Notes: a model not told the origin generated them from the letters alone. DNA of 18,892 nt from CAJQQY01 sp964352225 (GCA_964352225.1 CAYGRM010000095.1:1-18892); one strand, 5' to 3'; positions 6,553 through 15,301 are shown, counted from the stretch's first letter. Program-made: numbers and translations.

Positions 6553-6567
6553 AGACTCTTAGAGTCT
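6553..6567 (+). promoter_or_regulatory. 15-bp perfect palindrome in the clpB leader
   Basis: AGACTCT-t-AGAGTCT is a perfect inverted repeat centred 45 bp before the clpB ATG. It could be an operator half-site pair or a small 5'-leader hairpin. It does not match the CIRCE element bound by HrcA, which has 9-bp arms and a 9-bp spacer. Function is unproven. Confidence 0.35.
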
Positions 6568-6604
6568 ATTTTAAAAAATAAAAGACAGTAAAAAAATATA
6601 TAAA

Positions 6605-9376
6605 ATGACGTACGATAATTTCACTATAAAATCCCAAGAGTGTATCCTCAAAGCTCAACAAATAGCCGGAGGGCATGACCAACAAATGGTCGATACGCCA
6701 CACCTCATCAAAGGTATTTTGATGACGGACGAAAACGTTCCAAAATTTTTATTGCAAAAAATGGGTGTGAACGTTCCGACTCTTCAAATGCGATTGGATG
6801 AGATGATCAAAACTTATCCAAAAGTAGAAGGTGGAGACAAACAATATCTGACTAACGACGCGAATAAAGCATTGAGTAGAGCAAAAAAGATGTTGAAAGA
6901 ATTTGGTGACGAATTTATTTCGATAGAATTGATTTTGCTAGCCTTGATGCAAGGAAAAGATAAAGGGGGGACTCTACTTAAAGAACTGGGAGCAACTGAA
7001 AAAGAAATGAAAGCTGCCATCGAGGAATTACGAAAAGGAAGAAAAGTAACTGATCAAAATACCGACACTCAATATAATGCACTAGCAAAATTTGCCATCA
7101 ATTTAAATGAGCGAGCAGAGAGCGGAAAACTTGATCCTATCGTTGGACGTGATGAAGAAATCAGAAGAGTGCTGCACATTCTTTCTCGAAGAAAAAAGAA
7201 CAACCCGATATTGATTGGAGAAGCAGGAGTTGGTAAAACAGCTATTGTCGAAGGGATTGCTTGGCGAATTGTAAACCATGATGTTCCTGAAAATTTACAA
7301 TCTAAAAAACTGTTCGTTTTGGATATCGCAGCCTTGATTGCTGGCGCAAAATTCAAAGGAGAGTTTGAAGAAAGGTTGAAAGGTGTAATTAAGGAAGTGA
7401 CGGATTCTGAGGGAGAAATAATTTTATTTATCGATGAGATTCACACCTTGATTGGAGCAGGTGGTGGAGGTGGCGCAATGGATGCTGCTAATATTTTAAA
7501 ACCTGCTTTGGCTCGTGGAGATTTGCGAACCATTGGCGCAACTACTTTGGATGAATATCAAAAATATTTTGAAAAAGACAAAGCCTTAGTTCGTCGTTTC
7601 CAAACCGTTTTGATTGGGGAGCCAAGTGTGGAAGATACTATTTCGATTCTTCGAGGATTGCAAGAGCGATATGAAGTGTATCACAAAATTGAAATTTTGG
7701 ATGAAGCATTAATTGCAGCAGCAGAGTTATCTCATAGATATATTGCTGACCGAAGTTTGCCTGACAAAGCGATTGATTTAATTGATGAAGCAGCGGCGAA
7801 ATTACGGTTGGAGTTGGATTCCAAGCCTGATGAAATTGACGAACAAGAGAGAAAAGTTCGCCAATTGGAAATCGAGCGAGAAGCAATTAAACGAGAAGGT
7901 CTCAAAAGAAAACTCGAAAATATCAACAAGCAAATTTCTGATGAAAAAGAAAAATTACAAGATATCACCGCTGCTTGGCAAAATGAAAAAGAAATCGTTG
8001 ATACCATTCAAGGCATCAAAAAAACGATTGAAGAATTAGAGCAACAAGCTGCTAAGGCAGAACGAGAGAGTGATTTCGAAACGGTAGCAAAAATCCGTTA
8101 CGGGCAAATCAAAGAGAAAGAAGTCATGCTAAAAGTAGCAGAAGAGAAGTTGGATAAATTGCCTGATGAAAACAGATTTACGAACGAAGAAGTGAATGCT
8201 AACGACATCGCAGAAGTAGTAGCCCGATGGACTGGAATTCCAGTTTCCAAAATGTTACAGAGTGAGAAGGATAAATTGCTTAACCTAGAAGCAGAGATTG
8301 GTCAACGCTTGATCGGTCAGAAAGAAGCAGTCGTTGCGGTGAGTGATGCAGTACGTCGAAGTCGTTCAGGATTGCAAGATGCGAATCGTCCGATTGGTTC
8401 ATTTATTTTCCTTGGGCCAACAGGTGTTGGGAAAACGGAGTTAGCAAAGTCATTGGCAGAAGTTTTATTTGACGATGACAAAGCGATTACTCGAATTGAT
8501 ATGAGTGAGTACCAAGAGCGTCACTCGGTGAGTCGATTAGTTGGTGCGCCTCCAGGATATGTTGGGTATGATGAAGGAGGACAATTGACGGAAGCAGTTC
8601 GAAGAAAACCATACTCCATTATTCTTTTGGATGAGATCGAAAAAGCGCATCCCGATACGTTTAATATTTTATTACAAGTTTTGGATGATGGTCGATTGAC
8701 AGATAGTCGAGGTCGAGTAGCTAATTTTACGAACACAATTATCATCATGACTTCGAATATGGGAGCGGAAGTCATTTTGGAAAATTTTGAAGACTTAGCA
8801 TCTGTGGGAGAAAAACATCGAGCGGATATTTTGGAGACAACGAAGCTGGAAGTGTTCGAAGCATTGAAAGAAAATTTACGTCCAGAATTCTTGAATCGGA
8901 TTGATGATAAAATTATGTTTTTGCCATTGACAAAAGATGAGATCAAACAAATCTTAGAATTGTTATTGAAAAAAACTCGGAAGATGTTGGCGAAACAAGG
9001 AATGGAATTGGAGTTGAGCGATAGCGCAAAAGACCTCTTGGCGGACTTAGGTTACGATCCACAGTTTGGAGCACGACCATTGAAAAGAGTTTTGCAAAAA
9101 GAAGTATTAAACGAATTATCTAAGTATGTTTTGTCAGGTGAGTTTGATGGAGGTGATACGATTTATGTGGACACAGATGCAAAAGGTTTGACATTTGGGA
9201 ATAAACCTTCTATGACTTCTGCGAAACCAAAATCAAATGGTGCTGCAGAACCTGCAGCAGGAAAAGATGCTAAAGCGAAGCAGTTGGAGGATTTGAAAAA
9301 AGCGACGAAGGACGTGGAAGATGCGGTGAAGAAAGCGAAAAAGGAAGGAGGAGATACTGATGCGAAAGATAATTAA
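6605..9376 (+). CDS. clpB: ATP-dependent disaggregase ClpB
   Basis: A 923-residue Hsp100/Clp protein that extracts polypeptides from aggregates with DnaK help, in the cytosol. Order: N-terminal Clp repeat domain (1-145); AAA-1 with Walker A GEAGVGKT (205-212), Walker B ILFIDEIH (273-280) and Arg finger in ALVRRF (327-332); a long coiled-coil middle domain (about 402-525), the M-domain that separates ClpB from ClpA; AAA-2 with Walker A GPTGVGKT (604-611), Walker B ILLDEIEK (673-680), pore loop GYVG (651-654), Arg finger in FLNRID (762-767) and sensor-2 GAR (822-824). There is no ClpP-binding IGF-type loop visible. ClpB is usually about 860 residues; this one has an extra C-terminal tail from about 865, rich in Lys, Ala, Glu and Asp and probably disordered. 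It forms a single-gene unit with a clear terminator. Heat regulation is likely but no heat-shock promoter is recognised. Confidence 0.96.
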   Translation: MTYDNFTIKSQECILKAQQIAGGHDQQMVDTPHLIKGILMTDENVPKFLLQKMGVNVPTLQMRLDEMIKTYPKVEGGDKQYLTNDANKALSRAKKMLKEFGDEFISIELILLALMQGKDKGGTLLKELGATEKEMKAAIEELRKGRKVTDQNTDTQYNALAKFAINLNERAESGKLDPIVGRDEEIRRVLHILSRRKKNNPILIGEAGVGKTAIVEGIAWRIVNHDVPENLQSKKLFVLDIAALIAGAKFKGEFEERLKGVIKEVTDSEGEIILFIDEIHTLIGAGGGGGAMDAANILKPALARGDLRTIGATTLDEYQKYFEKDKALVRRFQTVLIGEPSVEDTISILRGLQERYEVYHKIEILDEALIAAAELSHRYIADRSLPDKAIDLIDEAAAKLRLELDSKPDEIDEQERKVRQLEIEREAIKREGLKRKLENINKQISDEKEKLQDITAAWQNEKEIVDTIQGIKKTIEELEQQAAKAERESDFETVAKIRYGQIKEKEVMLKVAEEKLDKLPDENRFTNEEVNANDIAEVVARWTGIPVSKMLQSEKDKLLNLEAEIGQRLIGQKEAVVAVSDAVRRSRSGLQDANRPIGSFIFLGPTGVGKTELAKSLAEVLFDDDKAITRIDMSEYQERHSVSRLVGAPPGYVGYDEGGQLTEAVRRKPYSIILLDEIEKAHPDTFNILLQVLDDGRLTDSRGRVANFTNTIIIMTSNMGAEVILENFEDLASVGEKHRADILETTKLEVFEALKENLRPEFLNRIDDKIMFLPLTKDEIKQILELLLKKTRKMLAKQGMELELSDSAKDLLADLGYDPQFGARPLKRVLQKEVLNELSKYVLSGEFDGGDTIYVDTDAKGLTFGNKPSMTSAKPKSNGAAEPAAGKDAKAKQLEDLKKATKDVEDAVKKAKKEGGDTDAKDN

Positions 9377-9419
9377 GATGTCCTGATTTTAATTGAGGCA
9401 TTGATATTAAAGCATATTT

Positions 9420-9457
9420 AAAGCTGTTAGCCGATAAAAGGTTAGCAGCTTTTTTTG
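9420..9457 (+). terminator. Rho-independent terminator of clpB
   Basis: A 13-bp stem (9420-9432 with 9440-9452, two G.T wobbles, 7-base loop) is followed directly by a T7 run. It lies 44 bp after the clpB stop and 14 bp before the next start, so the AraC gene probably has a promoter inside this region or a later start. Confidence 0.85.
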
Positions 9458-9471
9458 TATCGAAATATTTA

Positions 9472-10380
9472 ATGGTTAAATTGTATCTAAAATTAAGACA
9501 AAAAATAATCGTGAAAAATATTAAAACATATCAAAAAGTAGTTCCCAATAATGAGTCCATTTCTTTTGAAATAAAAAGAATGGAATCTATTTATGAAAAA
9601 ACAAAAGGACTACCAGATGAACCTCATCGACATGATTACTACATCGTTTTAATTGTCCAAAAAGCAAAAGGAAAACACATCATTGACTTTAATGAATTTG
9701 AACTGACAGGTAATCAAATCTATTTTGTCAGTCCAGGGCAAGTCCACCAAATCTTGGAAGAGGAAAAATCTTACGGCTACGCCATCACTTTTTCCGAACA
9801 ATTTTTAATGCATCATTACATCCAAGCTTCTTTTGTTAATAACCTTTATCTTTTTCAAGAAAATGGTTTTTCTCCACCACTTAATATTGATGATGAAGCT
9901 TTAAAGCAAGCTGTTTTTTTTGCACAACAAATGTTGGAAAGAAAAAATGGAGAAGGAAAATTTCAATACCAAGCATTGGGAGCCTGGCTAAAATTATTAT
10001 TGATTCTTGCTCAAGAGTCTTGCGACTTATTTCCAAATAATAATACTCAAATTATTCAAGCTGGAAAAATACTACTCAAAGATTTTAAAGAATTACTCAA
10101 TCAAAATTATAGCAAATGGCACAAGGTGGCAGACTATGCAGCAGCTTTAAATATTACTTCAGACTATCTCAATAGTTCGGTGAAAAACCTGACTGGGACA
10201 AATGTCAAAGTACATATTCAAAATAGAATTTTGCTAGCAGCTAAAAGAATGCTTTTGTTTTCTGAACTGACGAATAAAGAAATTGCTTACGAACTTGGAT
10301 TTAGCGAACCAGCAAATTTCAGTCAATTTTTCAAAAAACATACAAATACTTCCCCTTCAGCTTTTAAGAAGCTTTATTGA
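9472..10380 (+). CDS. AraC family transcriptional regulator with N-terminal cupin
   Basis: A 302-residue regulator. Residues about 40-130 form a cupin-type sensor (PHRHDYYIVLIV, then YFVSPGQVHQI). Residues about 200-302 form the double helix-turn-helix DNA-binding domain. They include KVADYAAALNITSDYLNSSV as the first HTH and NKEIAYELGFSEPANFSQFF as the second, ending with the family-typical TNTSPSAFKKLY. Such proteins usually activate a neighbouring gene in response to a small molecule. The next gene, an exported pirin in the same direction 121 bp downstream, is the obvious candidate target (inference). The ATG at 9472 lies only 14 bp after the clpB terminator. A GTG at 9511 (VKNIKTYQ...) is an equally plausible start that leaves more room for a promoter and ribosome. 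Confidence 0.9.
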   Translation: MVKLYLKLRQKIIVKNIKTYQKVVPNNESISFEIKRMESIYEKTKGLPDEPHRHDYYIVLIVQKAKGKHIIDFNEFELTGNQIYFVSPGQVHQILEEEKSYGYAITFSEQFLMHHYIQASFVNNLYLFQENGFSPPLNIDDEALKQAVFFAQQMLERKNGEGKFQYQALGAWLKLLLILAQESCDLFPNNNTQIIQAGKILLKDFKELLNQNYSKWHKVADYAAALNITSDYLNSSVKNLTGTNVKVHIQNRILLAAKRMLLFSELTNKEIAYELGFSEPANFSQFFKKHTNTSPSAFKKLY

Positions 10381-10501
10381 TAAATATCCTTCAAATTATT
10401 TGATATCTGATTTTCATAAGTTTTACTCCAATTTTCATATTCCAATCGATAGTTATTGAACTTAACTTTATGTCATTAATTAATCAGTAAAGTTTGATAC
10501 A

Positions 10502-11380
10502 ATGGATCGTAAAAATTTTTTAAAAAAGTCACTACTTGGAGCTGCAGGTTTAGCTGCTGGATCTAATTCTTTACAGGCCAAAAAAGCTGAACCTTCTAAT
10601 TCCACTTATGATAAGTTAATGGATCAAGTTGGATTCAATCATTTACCAAATAAAGAAGTTAAAACAATGAAATCAGTATTGCATAAAGCATCCACAAGAG
10701 GGAATGCGAATCACGGTTGGTTGAACAGTAACCATACTTTTAGTTTTGCTAATTATCACAATCCAGAGCGAATGAACTTTGGAGTATTACGAGTTTTAAA
10801 TGACGATGTAGTTGCTCCTGCGAAAGGATTCGGAAGACATCCTCATGATAATATGGAAATCATTTCTATTCCATTAGAAGGAGATTTGGAGCATAAAGAT
10901 AGCATGGGAAATACCACGGTAATTAAACAAGGAGATGTTCAGGTGATGAGTGCAGGAACGGGAGTTTTCCATAGTGAGTACAATAAGAATAGAGATCAAG
11001 AGGTGAAGTTTTTACAAATTTGGATTTTCCCCAACAAGCGAAATGTGACGCCTCGATATGATCAAATTAAGATCGATGAGAAGAAAACTAAAAATCAATT
11101 GCACCAAATCTTGTCGCCAAGTGCAGATGACGAAGGAGTTTGGATCAATCAAAATGCTTGGTTTCACATGGGAGATTTGGAAAAAGGGAAAAAGACAAAT
11201 TATGAAATCAAGTCAAAAGGAAACGGTGTCTATGTTTTCGTTTTAGACGGTGATGTGACCGTAGAGGGGCAGTCTTTGAATAAGAGAGATGGGTTTGGAA
11301 TTTGGGATACTAACCAGATCAATATTGTAGCAGATGATCAAGCTAAGGTGCTTTTGATGGAAGTGCCGATGAGTGTGTAA
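10502..11380 (+). CDS. Pirin family bicupin protein with N-terminal export signal
   Basis: A 292-residue protein whose residues 57-290 are a pirin. All four metal ligands are present: His113 and His115 in GRHPHDNMEI, and His157 and Glu159 in GTGVFHSEY. Pirins bind Fe(II); some bacterial members have quercetin 2,3-dioxygenase activity. Unlike ordinary cytosolic pirins it carries about 55 extra N-terminal residues. These begin DRKNFLKKSLLGAAGLAAGS, an export signal resembling the Tat consensus (R-R-x-F-L-K) but with Arg-Lys in place of Arg-Arg. Cleavage after SLQA (about residue 26) would fit. A periplasmic or surface location follows if the signal works. It probably depends on the upstream AraC regulator, in the same orientation. 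The first M after the signal (Met56) is an alternative start giving a standard-length cytosolic pirin. Confidence 0.85.
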   Translation: MDRKNFLKKSLLGAAGLAAGSNSLQAKKAEPSNSTYDKLMDQVGFNHLPNKEVKTMKSVLHKASTRGNANHGWLNSNHTFSFANYHNPERMNFGVLRVLNDDVVAPAKGFGRHPHDNMEIISIPLEGDLEHKDSMGNTTVIKQGDVQVMSAGTGVFHSEYNKNRDQEVKFLQIWIFPNKRNVTPRYDQIKIDEKKTKNQLHQILSPSADDEGVWINQNAWFHMGDLEKGKKTNYEIKSKGNGVYVFVLDGDVTVEGQSLNKRDGFGIWDTNQINIVADDQAKVLLMEVPMSV

Positions 11381-11400
11381 TTTCTTACTCGAAATAAAAT

Positions 11401-11441
11401 AAATAAACCCTAACTTTCAACTTGAAGGTTAGGGTTTATTT
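11401..11441. terminator. Bidirectional 20-bp stem terminator
   Basis: Positions 11401-11420 pair with 11422-11441 with one mismatch; in practice the innermost bases form the loop. A/T outer arms give U-tracts on both strands. It sits 20 bp after the pirin stop and before the convergent dienelactone hydrolase end. Confidence 0.75.
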
Positions 11442-11522
11442 TATGGAACAAAAAAAGTTTTACTTCAGGCACAAATGCAACTAAATTTCTTTTCCAATAT
11501 TAAATGTTAGCAACATGCCCTT

Positions 11523-12350
11523 TTATTGCAAATGCTCCTTTAAAAAATCTAGAGCCATTGTATTCGCTTCTTGCGCAGCAGTTTCCACATATCCAGGATT
11601 ACTTGGATTAGCAAAAGCATGATCTGCATCAAATTGTTTAAAAGTAAAATTCTTACCTGTCGCCTTTGCTAGTGCATCAAATTTATTTACAACTTCTGGA
11701 GTGATCCAACCATCTTTTTCTGCAAAAATACCGAGTACATCAGCTTCTAATGGCATCAATTCTTTCGCACTTTCCACAGGCATTCCATAGTACATAACAC
11801 AACCTGCTCCTTGTTCTCCAAGCATGATCGAAGTCTTTAAAGACCAGCCTCCTCCAAAGCACCAACCAATAGTTGCTACTTTTGCATCTTTACCCACAGA
11901 AGCCATAGCTCCTTCAATAATAGCTTTTGCCCGCTCTGTAGAAACGGCATTCATGAATTCGCCTGCTTGCTTCGGATCAGTCGCCACTTTTCCATCGTAA
12001 AGGTCTAAAGCCATTACCGTAGTATTCGGCAAAGCATCGCGTAATCGTTCAGCTTCTTTTTTGATATGATCATTTAGTCCCCACCATTCGTGGATTACGA
12101 AGAGATAATTTTTACTTTCTTCTTTGGCTTTTAAAAGGTAAGCATTAGCCATTTCTCCATCCAAAGTTGGAATTTCTAAATTTACTCCTTTTGGATCAAA
12201 ATCTAATTGGTCAGGTGTTTCATGCTTGTCTTGGAAGTCTTTGTCATTGGCATTATCTGCAAATTTTTCCGTACTGTCTTTGGGAGCAGTTTCTCCACAT
12301 GAAAAAAGTAAAAAACTGACAATAGTAAAAAGGAGGATTCGTTGGTACAT
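11523..12350 (-). CDS. Dienelactone hydrolase family lipoprotein
   Basis: A 275-residue alpha/beta hydrolase. Residues 1-18 are a lipoprotein signal peptide with lipobox LFSC (Cys18), followed by an acidic linker (about 20-55). The hydrolase domain shows the Cys-Asp-His triad of dienelactone hydrolases: Cys164 in GWCFGGGWS, Asp213 in EKDGWI and His244 in DADHAFANP. HEWWGLNDHIK (87-97) is a further family signature. Biochemical substrates of envelope-located members are mostly unknown; classical cytosolic enzymes open dienelactones in chlorocatechol breakdown, which should not be assumed here. The Cys nucleophile, rather than Ser, argues for DLH over generic esterases. The gene is monocistronic, convergent with the pirin gene and divergent from the E1 gene. 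Confidence 0.9.
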   Translation of the reverse strand: MYQRILLFTIVSFLLFSCGETAPKDSTEKFADNANDKDFQDKHETPDQLDFDPKGVNLEIPTLDGEMANAYLLKAKEESKNYLFVIHEWWGLNDHIKKEAERLRDALPNTTVMALDLYDGKVATDPKQAGEFMNAVSTERAKAIIEGAMASVGKDAKVATIGWCFGGGWSLKTSIMLGEQGAGCVMYYGMPVESAKELMPLEADVLGIFAEKDGWITPEVVNKFDALAKATGKNFTFKQFDADHAFANPSNPGYVETAAQEANTMALDFLKEHLQ

Positions 12351-12438
12351 GATTAAATGTTTAATTAAAAAAATAGGTGATTTAAACTCGTTTTTAGAAA
12401 AATAAAATTAAGTAATTCTTTAGGTATATTTCTATGAT

Positions 12439-12465
12439 TTGATTCTTGTTTTTCTTTTACCTTTG
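12439..12465 (+). promoter_or_regulatory. Candidate Bacteroidota-type promoter of the E1 gene
   Basis: TACCTTTG at 12458-12465 matches the Bacteroidota -7 consensus TAnnTTTG. A TTTG ends at 12441, 16 bp upstream, as the -33 element, slightly shorter than the usual spacing. Transcription would begin near 12472, giving a leader of about 90 bases to the ATG at 12563. The box is exact but the -33 spacing is weak. Confidence 0.4.
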
Positions 12466-12562
12466 CGAGTGTAACATCATATTTAAAAGATGGTTTAAAT
12501 AAATGAATCTAAGATTTTTTGAAAACCAGATTTTAATTTTTTTTAGTAAAAAAAACTAAATA

Positions 12563-14560
12563 ATGCCTACGACTAAGTCAGCCATCCAATATAAAAAAGG
12601 AAAATTATCTAATAAAATATTGCTCGAACTCTACGAACAATTATTACGTCCTCGCATGATCGAGGAAAAAATGCTCATTTTACTTCGTTCAGGAAAAGTT
12701 TCAAAATGGTTTTCAGGAATCGGACAGGAAGCCATTTCTGTGGGAGCAACTGCAGCGTTGGATAATGATGAATTGATGTTTCCGATGCATCGAAATTTAG
12801 GTGTTTTTACCTCACGAAATATTCCATTAAAAAGATTGTTTTGCCAATGGCAAGGAAAAGAACCTGGTTTTACCAAAGGTCGAGATCGCTCCTTTCATTT
12901 CGGAACGATGGAATATAATATTGTTGGAATGATTTCGCATTTGGGACCACAATTGTCTTTAGCCGCAGGAGTTGCCTTGGCAAATAAATTAGGAAAAGAA
13001 GGAAAAGTATCGTTGGCATTTACAGGCGACGGAGGAACGAGTCAAGGAGAATTTCACGAAGCGATGAATACGGCAGCGGTTTGGCAATTGCCAGTAATCT
13101 TTGTCATTGAGAATAATGGTTATGGCTTATCGACTCCGGTGAACGAACAATATCGTTGTGAAGCTTTAGCAGATCGAGGCAAAGGTTACGGCATGCGTTC
13201 GTACACGATTGATGGAAATAATGTCTTGGAAGTTTTTTCAACAATTAAAAAATTAGCGACGGAAATTCGGAAAAACCCAGAGCCCATTTTATTGGAATGC
13301 AACACTTTCAGAATGCGTGGTCACGAAGAAGCATCAGGTACAAAGTATGTTCCTAAAAAATTAATGGCAGAATGGTCGGCTAAAGATCCATTGAAAAATT
13401 ACGAAACCTTTTTACTTGAAGAAGGAATTTTGACCGAGAAATATATCAAAGAATTAAGAACACAAATCAAAACAGAAATCGAAAATGGTTTGGCAGAGGC
13501 AGCAGAAATCGAAGTCGTGACCTCAACGCCCGAAGCAGAGTTGGCAGATGTTTATGCACCTTACACCCAAGAAGTTGTTTTACCAAAATCAGAAAAAAAG
13601 TCAGAAAAAAGACTGGTCGATGCCATTTCGGATGGACTTCGACAAGCGATGGAAAAGCATGATAATCTGGTTTTGATGGGACAAGACATAGCGGAGTATG
13701 GAGGTGTTTTTAAAATCACAGATGGTTTCGTCAAGCAGTTTGGAAAGGAGCGAGTTCGGAATACCCCACTTTGTGAAAGTGCGATTATTGGAATTGGATT
13801 AGGATTGAGTATGAAAAATTATAAGGCGATGATTGAGATGCAATTCGCAGATTTTGTCACTTGCGGATTTAATCAGATCATTAATAATTTAGCAAAAATA
13901 CATTATCGTTGGGGCGAAAATGCAGACGTTGTGATTCGAATGCCTGCTGGTGGTGGAGTAGGTGCTGGGCCATTTCATTCGCAAAGTAATGAAGCTTGGT
14001 TTGCGCACACTCCAGGTTTGAAGGTAGTTTACCCTTCGACTCCGCATGATGCAAAAGGATTGCTGATTGCAAGTTTTGAAGATCCCAATCCGATTTTATA
14101 TTTTGAACACAAAGGATTGTACCGAAGTCTTTCAGAAGAAATTCCTGATGATTATTATACCGTCGAAATTGGTAAGGCTCGAATTGCTCGAGAAGGTTCT
14201 GCTGTTTCCATTATTACTTATGGGCAAATGGTTCACAACGCAAATACGCTAGTTGAAGAGATGGGGATTGATGCTGAAATTTTAGATTTGCGAACCTTGT
14301 TGCCAATTGATTATGATGCAGTAGAAGCGACTGTTAAGAAAACGAATCGAGTAATTATTTTGCATGAGGATACTTTGTTTGGAGGAATAGGAGGAGAGTT
14401 GTCAGCGCATATTTCGGAGCATTATTTTGAATATTTGGATGCGCCAGTTTTGCGAGCAGCAGGTTTAGATACACCGATTCCATTTGCGAAAACATTGGAA
14501 AAAGATTTTATGCCGATGGGAAGATTACGAGAGCAGTTGAAGCGGATTTTAAAATATTAA
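12563..14560 (+). CDS. Fused 2-oxoacid dehydrogenase E1 alpha/beta (branched-chain type)
   Basis: A 665-residue single-chain version of the thiamine-diphosphate E1 component that decarboxylates a 2-oxoacid and acylates lipoyl-E2. Residues 15-330 are the alpha part, with the ThDP motif starting GDG (155-157) and ending NN (184-185), plus FRMRGHEEASG. Residues 350-665 are the transketolase-like beta part, including the motif QFADF and a C-terminal transketolase domain. GIGQEAISVGATAAL and HRNLGVF are closer to branched-chain/2-oxoisovalerate E1 than to pyruvate E1, but the substrate cannot be fixed from sequence alone. Fused alpha-beta E1 proteins are common in Bacteroidota. No E2 or E3 gene is adjacent, so the complex must be completed from elsewhere. 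The ATG gives a short polar leader before the first helix. Confidence 0.92.
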   Translation: MPTTKSAIQYKKGKLSNKILLELYEQLLRPRMIEEKMLILLRSGKVSKWFSGIGQEAISVGATAALDNDELMFPMHRNLGVFTSRNIPLKRLFCQWQGKEPGFTKGRDRSFHFGTMEYNIVGMISHLGPQLSLAAGVALANKLGKEGKVSLAFTGDGGTSQGEFHEAMNTAAVWQLPVIFVIENNGYGLSTPVNEQYRCEALADRGKGYGMRSYTIDGNNVLEVFSTIKKLATEIRKNPEPILLECNTFRMRGHEEASGTKYVPKKLMAEWSAKDPLKNYETFLLEEGILTEKYIKELRTQIKTEIENGLAEAAEIEVVTSTPEAELADVYAPYTQEVVLPKSEKKSEKRLVDAISDGLRQAMEKHDNLVLMGQDIAEYGGVFKITDGFVKQFGKERVRNTPLCESAIIGIGLGLSMKNYKAMIEMQFADFVTCGFNQIINNLAKIHYRWGENADVVIRMPAGGGVGAGPFHSQSNEAWFAHTPGLKVVYPSTPHDAKGLLIASFEDPNPILYFEHKGLYRSLSEEIPDDYYTVEIGKARIAREGSAVSIITYGQMVHNANTLVEEMGIDAEILDLRTLLPIDYDAVEATVKKTNRVIILHEDTLFGGIGGELSAHISEHYFEYLDAPVLRAAGLDTPIPFAKTLEKDFMPMGRLREQLKRILKY

Positions 14561-14563
14561 AAG

Positions 14564-14694
14564 TTGATTTTTTGAACATCGAATAACGATTTAAGAACAA
14601 AGATTTGAGAAGTTTGACGAACACTACACAAGAAACATCGTCAAACTTCTCAAATCATAAATCCTTGTTAGATATTCGATTTTCAAAAAATCAA
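14564..14694. repeat. 131-bp nested inverted repeat between convergent genes
   Basis: Outer arms 14564-14585 and 14673-14694 pair over 22 bp with one mismatch. Inner arms 14602-14620 and 14638-14656 are perfect over 19 bp around a 17-base loop. A near-match AACAA-GATTT segment lies between them on each side. The element fills nearly the whole interval between the E1 stop (14560) and the stop of the thioredoxin gene (14697). It probably acts as a terminator for both genes. It is much longer than a normal terminator and could be a mobile or dispersed repeat that took up that role. Confidence 0.85.
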
Positions 14695-14696
14695 AT

Positions 14697-15227
14697 TCAC
14701 ATTTGCCCATTCAAAAACTCATCTAGTTCCTTTAAACTTGGATTAACTAAAACAATCACTCCTTTTTCATCCAATAAATATTTCGTTGGCACATCTGTGA
14801 TGCCATAAAGCTTAGCCACTTTTGAATTAAAAAAACGAAAATTAGTCACTTGATCAAAAACATGATTTTCCCAATTCAATTGTTTTTTTATAATAGCATT
14901 ACTCCATCGTTTCTCTTCTTTTTCAATACCAACGCCAACAATTTCAAAACCATCAGCATTTTTAAATTTTACTTTTTGGTATTTTTTAAAAAGCATTTTA
15001 AGTCCAGGGATTTCTGCTAAACATGGGCCACACCAACTTCCCCAAAAATCAATCAAGACATATTTTCCTTCCAACTTAGTCAAGTCAGATTTTTCGCCGG
15101 ATGGCAAGGTCCATTCAAAATTTGGAGATCGTTCTCCATCATCGAACTTTGGCATTTTATAAAAATATTTACCAGCAAAAAAGCTGAGAATGAATAATGG
15201 AATCCACCATTTTTTTAGAATTTTCAT
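14697..15227 (-). CDS. TlpA/ResA-like membrane-anchored thioredoxin
   Basis: A 176-residue protein with an uncleaved-looking N-terminal membrane anchor (residues 6-21, basic start MKILKK) followed by a thioredoxin fold facing the periplasm. The redox motif is WCGPC (Cys66 and Cys69) in DFWGSWCGPCLAEIP. The cis-proline is Pro147 (TDVPTKYLLD). An insertion containing VGVGIEKEEKRW before the third strand is typical of TlpA/AhpC-TSA-like members. Such proteins reduce or oxidise periplasmic disulfides, often in cytochrome c maturation or oxidative stress. No partner gene is adjacent. The gene has its own upstream region and shares the large inverted repeat at its end. Confidence 0.9.
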   Translation of the reverse strand: MKILKKWWIPLFILSFFAGKYFYKMPKFDDGERSPNFEWTLPSGEKSDLTKLEGKYVLIDFWGSWCGPCLAEIPGLKMLFKKYQKVKFKNADGFEIVGVGIEKEEKRWSNAIIKKQLNWENHVFDQVTNFRFFNSKVAKLYGITDVPTKYLLDEKGVIVLVNPSLKELDEFLNGQM

Positions 15228-15301
15228 ATGAATTTTTTTTGATCTTGATTGACAAAGTGTGAATATGCAAATATCATCTTTTTTAAATAAATATAAATCA
15301 A

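Noticed and set aside
6553..6567. CIRCE/HrcA operator upstream of clpB
   Set aside because: Arm sequence and spacer length do not match TTAGCACTC-N9-GAGTGCTAA.
8521..8946. 141-codon minus-strand ORF inside clpB
   Set aside because: It is a shadow frame of the conserved AAA-2 coding sequence with a composition unlike a protein (Ser/Cys-rich).
10481..10501. Promoter TAAAGTTTG just before the pirin start
   Set aside because: It has three rather than two bases between TA and TTTG and would leave almost no leader; no -33 box at suitable spacing.
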